From contig DPJH01000043.1 in the NCBI GenBank assembly GCA_003543115.1, forward strand, positions 1-23,004: a stretch of DNA of 23,004 bases, written 5' to 3'. The stretch comes from Candidatus Moraniibacteriota bacterium (GTDB lineage Bacteria > Patescibacteriota > Minisyncoccia > Moranbacterales > UBA2206). Below, in pieces: positions 1-5,423 of this stretch. Each line of letters starts with the position of its first letter. The stretch's first letter is position 1. Both the position numbers and the translations under genes were made by a program. The notes under the pieces are model-generated. The model saw nothing but the letters and a program-made list of their open reading frames with translations, was not told the origin of the DNA and ran no database searches.

Positions 1-84
1 TGGGACATCGCATAGCTGCACATTAAACGAAATTTTGTTCAAAAATATTTTTATTTAGATAGCCCTTTTGAAATTTTTTTGGGA

Positions 85-134
85 AAGAAAAAAGCCCCGT
101 GCGAAAAGTTCAGTTGAACGATCCAACACGGGGC
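85..134 (-). terminator. Rho-independent terminator of the 154-621 gene
   Basis: GCCCCGTG (94-101) pairs with CACGGGGC (127-134) around a 25-nt loop. On the minus strand the hairpin is followed by TTTTTTCTTTCCC (complement of 81-93). It lies 20 nt past the stop codon of the minus-strand gene. Confidence 0.85.
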
Positions 135-153
135 GCTGGCGCAAGCGTGGCCT

Positions 154-621
154 CTACTTATCGATGATGATGAGCTCGGCGGGTGCGAAAGAAACGCTGC
201 CGGTATGCTCATTGTATTCAAGCATAATCAGATGCTTTCCTTTCCACTCAACTTCCATACCCGCTTTCGAGTTGTTGTCGGCGCGAATTTTTTCAAAGTC
301 GATTTCACGAGGAAGCAACGGCAAATTGTTATCGCCCGCACCTCGCTCATCTACTCCGAATTCAACCAGCGGGATGTTGAATTTTGCCACGGTTCCATTC
401 GAGACAATGTATTCCTCTGAAAACATTTCCGTCTCGCCAGATCTGGCTTTTTCAAATATCAGCGACAACGGAATCGGCCCAGCCTGCTGTTCGTTTGAAA
501 AGTACTCCGGAAACCGCTCGATTACCATACGACCAAAGTCAGTGGTAAGGTCAAGTAGCGCCAGTGCCCACATAAAATGAGTGTCCGTAATCTGGCAAAT
601 TTCCTTCCAATTCTTGTACAT
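154..621 (-). CDS. Hypothetical protein, 155 aa
   Basis: Function not recognised. It is an acidic, soluble-looking protein with no signal peptide or membrane segment. The N-terminal part (KEICQITDTHFMWALALLDL) looks helical and the C-terminal half looks beta-rich. The SD AGGAGG abuts an ATG at 627-625 and lies 7 nt from a second ATG at 621-619, so the second, in-frame ATG is the better start; using the first would add only Met-Asn. The gene has its own sigma70-like promoter (675-703) and terminator and is monocistronic. The whole unit sits between inverted repeats at 23-79 and 710-768, opposite in strand to most neighbours. This suggests an independently acquired accessory gene, but that is inference. 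Confidence 0.8.
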   Translation of the reverse strand: MYKNWKEICQITDTHFMWALALLDLTTDFGRMVIERFPEYFSNEQQAGPIPLSLIFEKARSGETEMFSEEYIVSNGTVAKFNIPLVEFGVDERGAGDNNLPLLPREIDFEKIRADNNSKAGMEVEWKGKHLIMLEYNEHTGSVSFAPAELIIIDK

Positions 622-674
622 GTTCATTCCTCCTTTGTTTGGATTGACTTTTGTCTGAACTGGTTAGACATAGT

Positions 675-703
675 ATTTAAGCATATTATCAAACTCCTGT
701 CAA
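675..703 (-). promoter_or_regulatory. Sigma70-like promoter for the 154-621 gene
   Basis: On the minus strand TTGACA (703-698) is followed after 17 nt by TTAAAT (680-675). The -35 is a perfect consensus and the -10 matches 4 of 6. It lies about 55 nt upstream of the start codon. Confidence 0.65.
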
Positions 704-768
704 GCCGACAAAAAATTTCAAAAGGGCTTTTTAATAAGGAGTATATTTTTAAACAAAACATCGTTTAA

Positions 769-1144
769 CAAAGAATATCTGGTTCAAAAAATTTGCCACA
801 GTTAAATCTACAAGGAGGGCAAATTTTTCTCTCCCAAATCCCGCACTTTTCCGTTTTGCTGTAATTTAGGGTATAATGAGATTAACAAATAATTTAGAAT
901 ATTTAAGGTTTTGTGCACAGAAACCAAAGTGCAGGACTTCAGATATTCTTAAACGATATGCAAAATATCGCTCCTAACGTCGCTGCTATTTTGCATATCG
1001 CGCGCGGATACCTCCGCTGCTACGCTCTGTATCTCTCCTTCGGAGCGATACATCGCATATCAGCGGATATCCAAAATTCCCCTTCAGAAACCCTTCGGGA
1101 TTTCTTCGGGAAACTTCGGATTATCCGCGCGCGTTGTGGCGAAA
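769..1144. other. Non-coding stretch with hairpin and orphan promoter
   Basis: No convincing gene is present; the long frame crossing 913-1242 is made largely of palindromic DNA. Positions 787-797 and 818-828 form an 11-bp A/T-rich inverted repeat (AAAAATTTGCC / GGCAAATTTTT) that could terminate transcription. A perfect -10 box TATAAT at 872-877 points rightward into the palindromic block at 954-1133 with no gene following it, so a short non-coding transcript is possible. Confidence 0.4.
954..1133. repeat. Nested palindromic block
   Basis: Several inverted repeats are stacked here: CGATATGCAAAATA (954-967) with TATTTTGCATATCG (987-1000); CGCGCGCGGATA (999-1010) with TATCCGCGCGCG (1122-1133); CCGCTG (1014-1019) with CAGCGG (1061-1066); and a hairpin GTATC-t-CTCC-ttc-GGAG-c-GATAC (1029-1051). 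CTTCGGGA/CTTCGGAT motifs repeat at about 1094-1121. The last 24 nt (1110-1133) recur at 1595-1618 with 22 of 24 identical. It is GC-rich compared with its surroundings. It could be a structured RNA or a REP/MITE-type repeat. Confidence 0.65.
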
Positions 1145-1171
1145 TTTTATTTTTAAATTGCTCTTTACTAT

Positions 1172-1204
1172 ATAAAAAAGCTCACCCCTTAATCAAGGTG
1201 AGCT
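1172..1204 (-). terminator. Rho-independent terminator of the 50-aa gene
   Basis: AGCTCACC (1179-1186) pairs with GGTGAGCT (1197-1204) around a 10-nt loop. The minus strand continues into TTTTTTATA (complement of 1170-1178). Confidence 0.85.
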
Positions 1205-1229
1205 GGTGCAGTGAGATGGCCACATCTCT

Positions 1230-1382
1230 CTATTTTTTGTAAAAAAGCGTTTTTATCAAATAAATAGATGCTGCCATAATAAAAAGAACTGCCTTTGCTC
1301 GCGGATCCATCATTCCGGGAATTTCACAAAATCCTACGAATAACAATGAAAGTGCGAACAATCCACCCATGAATTTTTCCAT
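1230..1382 (-). CDS. Small membrane protein, 50 aa
   Basis: The minus strand reads MEKFMGGLFALSLLFVGFCE, then a short polar link with MMDPRAK, then a second hydrophobic stretch (about residues 31-46) and a basic tail ending YKK. This predicts a two-helix membrane protein of unknown function. Support for a real gene is strong despite its size: AGGAGG ends 5 nt before the ATG, a TTGACT-16-TAAGAT promoter lies at 1416-1443, and a clean terminator follows the stop. It is monocistronic and bracketed by perfect 19-bp inverted repeats. Small toxin or holin-like roles are possible, but nothing in the sequence shows them. Confidence 0.75.
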   Translation of the reverse strand: MEKFMGGLFALSLLFVGFCEIPGMMDPRAKAVLFIMAASIYLIKTLFYKK

Positions 1383-1415
1383 TCCTTCCTCCTTTTGTTT
1401 GATGTTGATGTACCA

Positions 1416-1443
1416 ATCTTAATAGATTTTGCATAGAAGTCAA
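1416..1443 (-). promoter_or_regulatory. Promoter of the 50-aa gene
   Basis: On the minus strand TTGACT (1443-1438) and TAAGAT (1421-1416) are separated by 16 nt. The same two hexamers, with a 17-nt spacer, serve the minus-strand gene at 3203-3442. Confidence 0.65.
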
Positions 1444-1689
1444 GGACGAGCAATTTAAAAATAAAACAACGTCTAACACCTGCATATGCGGTTACAGAAT
1501 TTTTCCAAATCTAATTAACGCCAAGGAATAAAAAATTCTTTCACCCAAATTTTTATTTCTCTTTACTATGAATTAACGTCAATGAGGAGAAATAGAAACT
1601 TCGGATCATCTGCGCGCGACATTATCGGATATTGTAGTGCTAGAAATAATTTGCTGACTTTTAATTTAATGATTTCTAAAGGAATTATT

Positions 1690-2022
1690 ATGGAGAATAT
1701 TAAGAATTATAATGGTAGGATTCCAGCTTGTGGAGTTTTTTGCGGCGGCTGTCCAACTTTTATTCGAGATAAGAAGCCTTGTTCAGGTGCAGAAATAAAT
1801 TTTTCAAGATGTGAAAAATGCACAACATTTCATTTATGTTGCAAAGAAAAAGGAATAACTCACTGTTATGAGTGCAATGATTTTCCATGTAAAAAATTCA
1901 AATCATTTTCAAAAAGATGGTTGAAATATGGACAGGATTTTATTGAAAACCAAAAGATGTTAAAAGAAAAAGGGAGAGATTATTTTCTAAAGCATTTTAA
2001 TGATAAAGTAATGTCGAAATAA
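1690..2022 (+). CDS. DUF3795-like cysteine-rich protein
   Basis: A 110-aa soluble protein with eleven cysteines arranged as in the DUF3795 family: ACGVFCGGCPTF (C14, C18, C21), C31, CEKC (C41, C44), LCCKEKGITHCYEC (C50, C51, C59, C62) and DFPC (C67), then a basic helical tail. Members are presumed to bind metal, and their biochemical role is not established. The start at 1690 is chosen because AAAGGA precedes it by 6 nt and the family homology begins there; upstream in-frame ATGs add an unrelated sequence that reads through a repeat at 1595-1618. It appears to be a single-gene unit. The family assignment rests on motif recognition only. Confidence 0.8.
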   Translation: MENIKNYNGRIPACGVFCGGCPTFIRDKKPCSGAEINFSRCEKCTTFHLCCKEKGITHCYECNDFPCKKFKSFSKRWLKYGQDFIENQKMLKEKGRDYFLKHFNDKVMSK

Positions 2023-2030
2023 TTCCCGAG

Positions 2031-2126
2031 ATGCACAAGCAAGATTCCGATGTGGTTAAAATTCTTCGCTTTTTTATTGCTCTTAAATCAGGATTTGAAG
2101 AAGCTTCCTCTTGCAAGCTTCGCTGA
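2031..2126 (+). CDS. Doubtful 31-aa ORF
   Basis: An open frame from ATG 2031 encodes MHKQDSDVVKILRFFIALKS followed by eleven more residues. The composition is protein-like, but no SD, promoter or recognised family supports it. It may be a remnant of a lost gene between the DUF3795-like gene and the lipoprotein fragment. Confidence 0.2.
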   Translation: MHKQDSDVVKILRFFIALKSGFEEASSCKLR

Positions 2127-2139
2127 CAATGTAAAAATT

Positions 2140-2394
2140 TGCTGATATATGGAAAGTTGTCATGGCTTGGATATTGTTTGCTGGCCCAATGCACCTGAGA
2201 TGTGCACGATGAGCTACATGCTCGGCGACAGACGCAGGCAATATGCTAGCTGTGAGAAGAAAGACGTCAGGTGTCAGTTAGCAGAGTCGCCCCAATTTGA
2301 AAGCTGCAAATCCTGCGTCAAGAAATGTGAAAGCGAATTTGGCAATAAAGACCCGGACAAACTTTTCACGTGCGAGGGTAAATGCGCAGAATAG
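2140..2394 (+). pseudogene. Decayed copy of the 12-Cys lipoprotein domain
   Basis: The open frame from 2149 (81 codons) is a close copy of the C-terminal Cys-rich domain of the lipoprotein at 6726-7142 (shared CHGLDI, PEMCTMSYM, RQYASCEKKD, FESCKSC and LFTCEGKC). It lacks the signal peptide, lipobox and linker. The homology appears to continue upstream of the ATG through a TGC codon at 2140 and an in-frame TGA at 2143, so the ATG is not an ancestral start. Two of twelve cysteines are lost, one upstream and one in GDKC, which became GDRR. No SD precedes it. A terminator follows at 2473-2509. It is best read as the non-functional remnant of a duplication. Confidence 0.75.
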
Positions 2395-2425
2395 ATTTGT
2401 GATCGTGCTAGATCGAAATTCAAGT

Positions 2426-2443
2426 AATAAAAACCAGTCTAAT
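2426..2443 (+). repeat. Partial fourth copy of the 67-bp dispersed repeat
   Basis: AATAAAAACCAGTCTAAT matches the 5' end of the dispersed repeat (closest to the copy at 5260-5326) and then diverges. It lies between the lipoprotein remnant and the terminator at 2473-2509, about 100 nt before the first full copy. Confidence 0.45.
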
Positions 2444-2472
2444 CTCCCCTTTAGAAAAATAATGAGAGGGTT

Positions 2473-2509
2473 CATCCATCGCTTGGCGTGCAAGCGGTGG
2501 ATGTTTTTT
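2473..2509 (+). terminator. Strong rho-independent terminator
   Basis: CATCCATCGCTT (2473-2484) pairs with AAGCGGTGGATG (2492-2503), 12 bp including one T-G wobble, with loop GGCGTGC. TTTTTTATTTTTTT follows. It closes the region of the lipoprotein remnant. Confidence 0.9.
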
Positions 2510-2523
2510 ATTTTTTTATATCA

Positions 2524-2590
2524 TAAAACCAGCTTATTTTGGCTTTTTTTTCTTTACTTTAAGGATTATTGGTGGTAGAGTGGAAGCATG
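2524..2590 (+). repeat. Dispersed 67-bp repeat, copy 1
   Basis: The conserved order is AAAACCAG, a short stem AGCY-tattt-GGCT, a run of T, CTTTACTTTAAGG, then TTGGTGGTAGAGT and GCATG. It lies 55 nt upstream of the MazG-like gene. It contains a weak terminator-like hairpin followed by a promoter-like TTTACT-17-TAGAGT. Other copies are at 3590-3657 and 5260-5326. Confidence 0.8.
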
Positions 2591-2645
2591 AAAAAATAAA
2601 GAACCTCGCATAATAACAAGTTTTAAGAAATTATAAAATATTTTT

Positions 2646-2981
2646 ATGTCTCAAATTACTATTAAACAATCTCAGAAAATTGTGGACGATTGGATTAAAA
2701 GTATCGGTGTTAGATATTTTTCCGAAATGACGCAGCTCGCTCAACTTACAGAAGAAGTAGGCGAAGTTGCACGAATAATTTCTAGAACATATGGAGATCA
2801 AAGTTTTAAAAAGTCCGAAGAAAAAAAATTATCAGATGAGCTCGCTGATGTGTTGTTCGTGCTTATTTGCATTGCCAATCAAACGGGCATTGACTTAACC
2901 GAAGCGTTTCAAAAAAATATGGACAAGAAAACGAATCGAGACAAAGACCGGCATAAGAATAATTTGAAATTAAAGGAATAA
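2646..2981 (+). CDS. MazG-like nucleotide pyrophosphohydrolase
   Basis: A 111-aa all-helical protein. Members of this superfamily hydrolyse (d)NTPs to NMP and pyrophosphate with Mg2+ and act as house-cleaning enzymes. The signature is clear: EEVGE (E36-E40) followed by ARIISR, then DELADVLFVLICIAN with E65 and D68, giving the EExxE...ExxD metal site of the single-domain MazG/YpjD type. The length is typical. The start has no SD and is preceded by the 67-bp repeat, whose TTTACT-17-TAGAGT could be the promoter. After the TAA the same frame stays open for 33 more codons (to 3083). Its dNTP substrate cannot be told from sequence. Confidence 0.9.
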   Translation: MSQITIKQSQKIVDDWIKSIGVRYFSEMTQLAQLTEEVGEVARIISRTYGDQSFKKSEEKKLSDELADVLFVLICIANQTGIDLTEAFQKNMDKKTNRDKDRHKNNLKLKE

Positions 2982-3083
2982 GAATTTTTCAAATACAAAT
3001 CACTGAGAGTTATAAAAGATAATGGCGTGATTCTAGCTTGGGGCAAAGAATTTTTTGAATATTTGGAAAGTCAGAAGAAATAA
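2982..3083 (+). other. In-frame open extension after the MazG-like stop
   Basis: Directly after the TAA at 2979-2981, the same frame reads 33 sense codons (beginning EFFKYKSLRVIKDNG and ending EYLESQKK) to a TAA at 3081. The composition is protein-like, but family proteins normally end near the first stop. It could be the tail of a different, lost gene or chance. Confidence 0.25.
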
Positions 3084-3149
3084 ATTTTTTGGACCTGGGA
3101 GCATAAAATATAATAGCTGATATCACATTGTCTTGTAGATATTTTTCTT

Positions 3150-3185
3150 GAAATAAAAAGAAGCCGTTCCCACTGGAAACGGCTT
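3150..3185 (-). terminator. Rho-independent terminator of the zinc-ribbon gene
   Basis: AAGCCGTT (3161-3168) pairs with AACGGCTT (3178-3185), and CC/GG pairs close a small loop. The minus strand runs into CTTTTTATTTC. It lies 18 nt past the stop of the minus-strand gene. Confidence 0.85.
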
Positions 3186-3202
3186 TACAGAATACTCGAA
3201 GG

Positions 3203-3442
3203 TTATTGCAGATTTCTGCTTGGATTGCCAATAGCTACTGGCTCCGGAAGACCCCTTTTGATATTTTTAAAAGTTGCAGCGTCATTGACCATAGACCATA
3301 GGTGATAATAAATGTTATATTGCCACCATTTTTGACCGCAATGGTCGCATACAAATGTTTCATCATGGATGCTGCCATTGGGAGGACAGAAAGGTTTCTT
3401 ACTATAACTATCTACTGCTTTTTGACATCTTGGACAAGTCAT
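3203..3442 (-). CDS. Small zinc-ribbon protein, 79 aa
   Basis: The protein begins MTCPRCQKAVDSY and carries a second CxxC in FVCDHCGQKWW, giving a four-cysteine (CPRC...CDHCG) zinc ribbon, with an extra Cys in KPFCPPNG. The C-terminal half is aromatic (WWQYNIYYHLW) and then basic. The function is unknown; such ribbons bind nucleic acid or protein. The start at 3442 is fixed by a near-perfect SD (AAGGAGGTGA) ending 4 nt before this ATG, rather than the in-frame ATG 21 nt upstream. The gene has its own promoter (3550-3578) and terminator and is monocistronic on the opposite strand to its neighbours. Confidence 0.8.
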   Translation of the reverse strand: MTCPRCQKAVDSYSKKPFCPPNGSIHDETFVCDHCGQKWWQYNIYYHLWSMVNDAATFKNIKRGLPEPVAIGNPSRNLQ

Positions 3443-3549
3443 TTGGTCACCTCCTTGCAACAATATTCTTGAAATAACATTAACAAAGCTTCCATGTCGA
3501 TTCCTCTTTGCTGATCTTTCTCTTGGTTTCGACTAATCACTTTGAAACA

Positions 3550-3578
3550 ATCTTAAAAAATAATTGTTAAAAAGTCAA
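3550..3578 (-). promoter_or_regulatory. Promoter of the zinc-ribbon gene
   Basis: On the minus strand TTGACT (3578-3573) and TAAGAT (3555-3550) are 17 nt apart, the same hexamers used by the 50-aa gene at 1230-1382. The 67-bp repeat copy 2 begins 11 nt behind the -35 box. Confidence 0.65.
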
Positions 3579-3589
3579 TATTCATTATT

Positions 3590-3657
3590 AAAAACCAGCC
3601 TATTTTCGGCTCTTTTTTCTTTACTTTAAGGATTATTGGTGGTAGAGTAGAGGCATG
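3590..3657 (+). repeat. Dispersed 67-bp repeat, copy 2
   Basis: Nearly identical to copy 1 from TTTTTTCTTTACTTTAAGG through GGTGGTAGAGT. The hairpin is AGCC-tattttc-GGCT followed by CTTTTTT. It lies 117 nt upstream of the PH-like membrane protein gene and back-to-back with the zinc-ribbon promoter. Confidence 0.85.
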
Positions 3658-3746
3658 GAATGGCGTGAAAAAATGAATAACAATTTTTTTATAAGCAAAA
3701 AGTTCGCATATGCAGTTAAGTGAAATTCAGAATTCCCATTTAAACA

Positions 3747-3752
3747 TATAAT
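3747..3752 (+). promoter_or_regulatory. -10 box upstream of the PH-like gene
   Basis: A perfect TATAAT lies 21 nt before ATG 3774. The -35 region is poor (TTCAGA with a short spacer). A start near 3759 would leave a leader of about 15 nt without an SD. Confidence 0.45.
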
Positions 3753-3773
3753 AGTGATAACAACCTTAATTTT

Positions 3774-4235
3774 ATGAACTATAAACACACTCAAATTGGC
3801 TACCTGATACTGGTTGCCACGCTGGTGGTGCTGGTGCTATTCGCACGGGCCTATTACATGGCCTCCGCCGAGATCCCCTCGGATGATTCAGGCCCAAATT
3901 TTGCCGTTACGGCCATAATGGTATTGATCCTGCTTATTCTTGCTTCTTTTTGTTCGCTTCAAGTGGTTATTGATGAAAAATATCTACGGATCAAATTTGG
4001 CTATGGCATCTATCGAAAAAAGTTTTTGCTCAATGATGTGATGTCCGCTAGAGCTATGAAGAATCATTGGTATTATGGATGGGGAATAAGGGTATGGTTT
4101 TGGCCCAAGATGTGGATTTATAATGTTTCCGGTTTTAATGCGGTTGAAATAAAAATGAAAAATGGTAAAACGTACAGGATAGGCACGGATGAGCCTAGAG
4201 AATTGGAGCAAGCAATTCTTAATTCAATTAAATAA
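3774..4235 (+). CDS. Two-helix membrane protein with PH-like domain
   Basis: A 153-aa protein with two predicted transmembrane helices (about residues 8-28 and 43-62) joined by a short external loop. A cytoplasmic beta-rich domain (62-150) follows, with the pattern VVIDEKYLRIKFGYGIYRKKF, WGIRVWF and VEIKMKNGKTYRIGTDEP, and a final helix PRELEQAILNSIK. This layout matches bacterial PH-domain membrane proteins, whose function is mostly unknown. It is AT-poor at its 5' end compared with its neighbours. The start has no SD. The HIT gene follows 11 nt after the stop, so the two are probably co-transcribed. Confidence 0.75.
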   Translation: MNYKHTQIGYLILVATLVVLVLFARAYYMASAEIPSDDSGPNFAVTAIMVLILLILASFCSLQVVIDEKYLRIKFGYGIYRKKFLLNDVMSARAMKNHWYYGWGIRVWFWPKMWIYNVSGFNAVEIKMKNGKTYRIGTDEPRELEQAILNSIK

Positions 4236-4246
4236 TTGAAGAATAT

Positions 4247-4678
4247 ATGAAATGTCCGTTTTGCGAAATTCCTGAAATAAGGAAAAGGAAAATAATTGAG
4301 AATGAATTAGCCTCAGCATTTTTGACTAACATTCCGATCACTATCGGGCATGGTTTGGTTGTTCCGAAAAGATGCGTGCCAAGATTTGAGGATTTGAGCG
4401 CCCAAGAAATTAAAGCTATTTTGGATTTAGGAGAGATGATTAAGAAAGCGCTGGCTAAGGCTTATGGCGCGGAAGGGTTCAATGTCGCTTATAATGAAAA
4501 TGAAGCGGCTGGCCAAAGCGTTCACCATTTTCATTTGCATATAGTTCCCAGAAAAGAAAATGATTCAGGTATTTATCAATATGATCCGAGAAAATTCATC
4601 TATCGTCCTGGGAATAGGGAGGTTTCGGAAGAATCAGAGTTAGAAGCGGTTGCATCGGAAGTTCGAAAATATGTTTAG
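4247..4678 (+). CDS. HIT family hydrolase
   Basis: A 143-aa histidine-triad protein; the family cleaves or transfers nucleoside phosphates (AMP-lysine, Ap4A and similar). The N-terminus has the zinc-type CPFCEI motif (C3, C6), then ITIGHGLVVPKR. The active-site triad is SVHHFHLHIVPR with H94-F-H96-L-H98, the histidine at the last position being the usual nucleophile region. Length and order are typical of HinT/Ap4A-hydrolase-like members. A weak GAAG lies 8 nt before the ATG. It sits 11 nt behind the PH-like gene and 47 nt ahead of a NUDIX gene, another nucleotide house-cleaning enzyme. Confidence 0.92.
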   Translation: MKCPFCEIPEIRKRKIIENELASAFLTNIPITIGHGLVVPKRCVPRFEDLSAQEIKAILDLGEMIKKALAKAYGAEGFNVAYNENEAAGQSVHHFHLHIVPRKENDSGIYQYDPRKFIYRPGNREVSEESELEAVASEVRKYV

Positions 4679-4725
4679 TGTCTAAGTAAATAGTTTGTTG
4701 AATTAATTTCAAGTTTACATAACTT

Positions 4726-5151
4726 ATGTCTAATGGAAGATTTTTGGTAGCCACAGGTGCCATTATCGAAAATTCAAAAACCGGAAAAATTCTTTTGCTC
4801 AAAAGAAGCGAGAAGAAGGATTATTCTCCTGGGATCTGGGAATATATAACTGGTCGGCTTCGTCAGTTCGAAGAGCCTCAAGAGGGCTTAAGGCGAGAAA
4901 TTATGGAAGAAGCTGGCATTGATGTTGAGATTATCAAGCCGATTTCCATTTATCATTTTTTTAGGGGAGAGCAAGTAGCAGAAAATGAGTTGGTGGGAAT
5001 AATGTATTGGTGTAAAACTGATTCCGAAGAAATAAAGGTTTCTGAAGAGCATTCTGATTTCCGATGGGTTACGCCAGGAGAAGCGCTGGAGATGGTCAAA
5101 AAACCAAGCATGCAAGAAGATATAAAAGCATTTATAAGGGAGCGGGATTAA
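4726..5151 (+). CDS. NUDIX hydrolase
   Basis: A 141-aa enzyme of the family that hydrolyses nucleoside diphosphates linked to a moiety X. The Nudix box is complete and unmodified at residues 43-65: G43, E49, R57-E58, E61-E62, G64-I65 (GX5EX7REX2EEXGI). The core ATGAIIENSKTGKILLLKRS is typical and the SPGIWEYITGRL segment matches MutT-like members. The substrate is unknown. No SD precedes the ATG. The gene follows the HIT gene on the same strand and a non-coding stretch with repeat copy 3 follows it. Confidence 0.93.
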   Translation: MSNGRFLVATGAIIENSKTGKILLLKRSEKKDYSPGIWEYITGRLRQFEEPQEGLRREIMEEAGIDVEIIKPISIYHFFRGEQVAENELVGIMYWCKTDSEEIKVSEEHSDFRWVTPGEALEMVKKPSMQEDIKAFIRERD

Positions 5152-5259
5152 AAAACCCAGAATCTGAACTCAGAGGGACGCTGCGCTTCTAATTTCTTTT
5201 CAGCCTTTAAATTTTTACATCGCCTAATATAGCATATTCGGTTCAGAAATTTTGTGCAA
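5152..5259. other. Non-coding stretch before repeat copy 3
   Basis: No gene is seen. Positions 5219-5251 resemble 1468-1507 (shared CTAA, GCATAT, CGGTT and CAGAA in order), a second dispersed motif. At 1468 it lies just outside an inverted-repeat arm; here it directly precedes the 67-bp repeat. Confidence 0.4.
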
Positions 5260-5326
5260 TAAAACCAGTCTATTTCGGCTGTTTTTTCTTTACTTTGAGG
5301 CTGGTTGGTGGTAGAGTGGAGGCATG
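5260..5326 (+). repeat. Dispersed 67-bp repeat, copy 3
   Basis: Shares AAAACCAG, GGCT plus T-run, CTTTACTTT, TTGGTGGTAGAGTGGAGGCATG with the other copies; GATTATT is replaced by CTGGTT. The stem CAGTC/GGCTG keeps its pairing through sequence change. It lies 98 nt upstream of the methyltransferase gene. Confidence 0.8.
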
Positions 5327-5423
5327 AATATCGTTCGAAAATTTTGAACATTAATGCACTTTTGCAGGTGTTGGAGCATTGGGTGAAGCTCAGGTCTTCA
5401 TTTAATAATTTTTGTAGAATAAT

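Larger units (their letters stand above)
23..768. mobile_element. Possible cassette bounded by ~58-bp inverted repeats
   Basis: Positions 23-79 and 710-768 form an imperfect inverted repeat. The inner 19 bp (AGCCCTTTTGAAATTTTTT at 61-79, complement at 710-728) are perfect. The outer parts share TTAAACGA, TTTTGTT and AAAAATAT blocks in the same order. The repeats enclose one minus-strand gene with its promoter and terminator: the right arm starts 6 nt outside the -35 box and the left arm lies just past the terminator T-tract. No transposase or clear target duplication is visible, although both ends carry TTAA. It may be a non-autonomous element or gene cassette. The repeats are seen directly; mobility is inferred. 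Confidence 0.5.
1145..1466. repeat. 19-bp perfect inverted repeat around a small gene
   Basis: TTTTATTTTTAAATTGCTC at 1145-1163 is exactly complementary to 1448-1466. The arms bracket one minus-strand gene together with its promoter and terminator: the right arm starts 4 nt outside the -35 box and the left arm lies 8 nt past the terminator T-tract. Weaker complementarity extends outward (TTATCCGC near 1121-1128 against the complement of GCGGTTAC at 1488-1495). The layout repeats that of the 23-768 unit, though the repeat sequence is different. Confidence 0.7.

Noticed and set aside
913..1242. A 109-codon open frame on the plus strand
   Set aside because: It is made of stacked palindromes and repeats, has no SD, and runs antisense through the terminator region of the 50-aa gene.
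761..1510. Integron attC sites: GTTTAAC (763-769) and GTCTAAC (1471-1477) fit the RYYYAAC core box and lie at borders of small gene units
   Set aside because: The matching GTTRRRY boxes, L boxes and the expected foldable attC stem are not present at proper spacing, units are bracketed by inverted rather than direct sites, and no IntI integrase is in the window. A HattCI/IntegronFinder hit or an intI gene nearby would reopen it.
1582..1689. N-terminal extension of the DUF3795-like protein from ATG 1582
   Set aside because: The added residues translate a repeat (1595-1618) and show no family similarity; an SD-like AAAGGA supports the start at 1690.
3010..3231. A 73-aa minus-strand frame downstream of the zinc-ribbon gene
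   Set aside because: It crosses the zinc-ribbon gene's terminator hairpin, lacks an SD and overlaps that gene's 3' end.
5311..5326. GGTGGTAGAGT in the 67-bp repeat as part of a tRNA D-arm
   Set aside because: No acceptor stem, anticodon arm or T-arm sequence (GGTTCRA) can be placed around any of the three copies.
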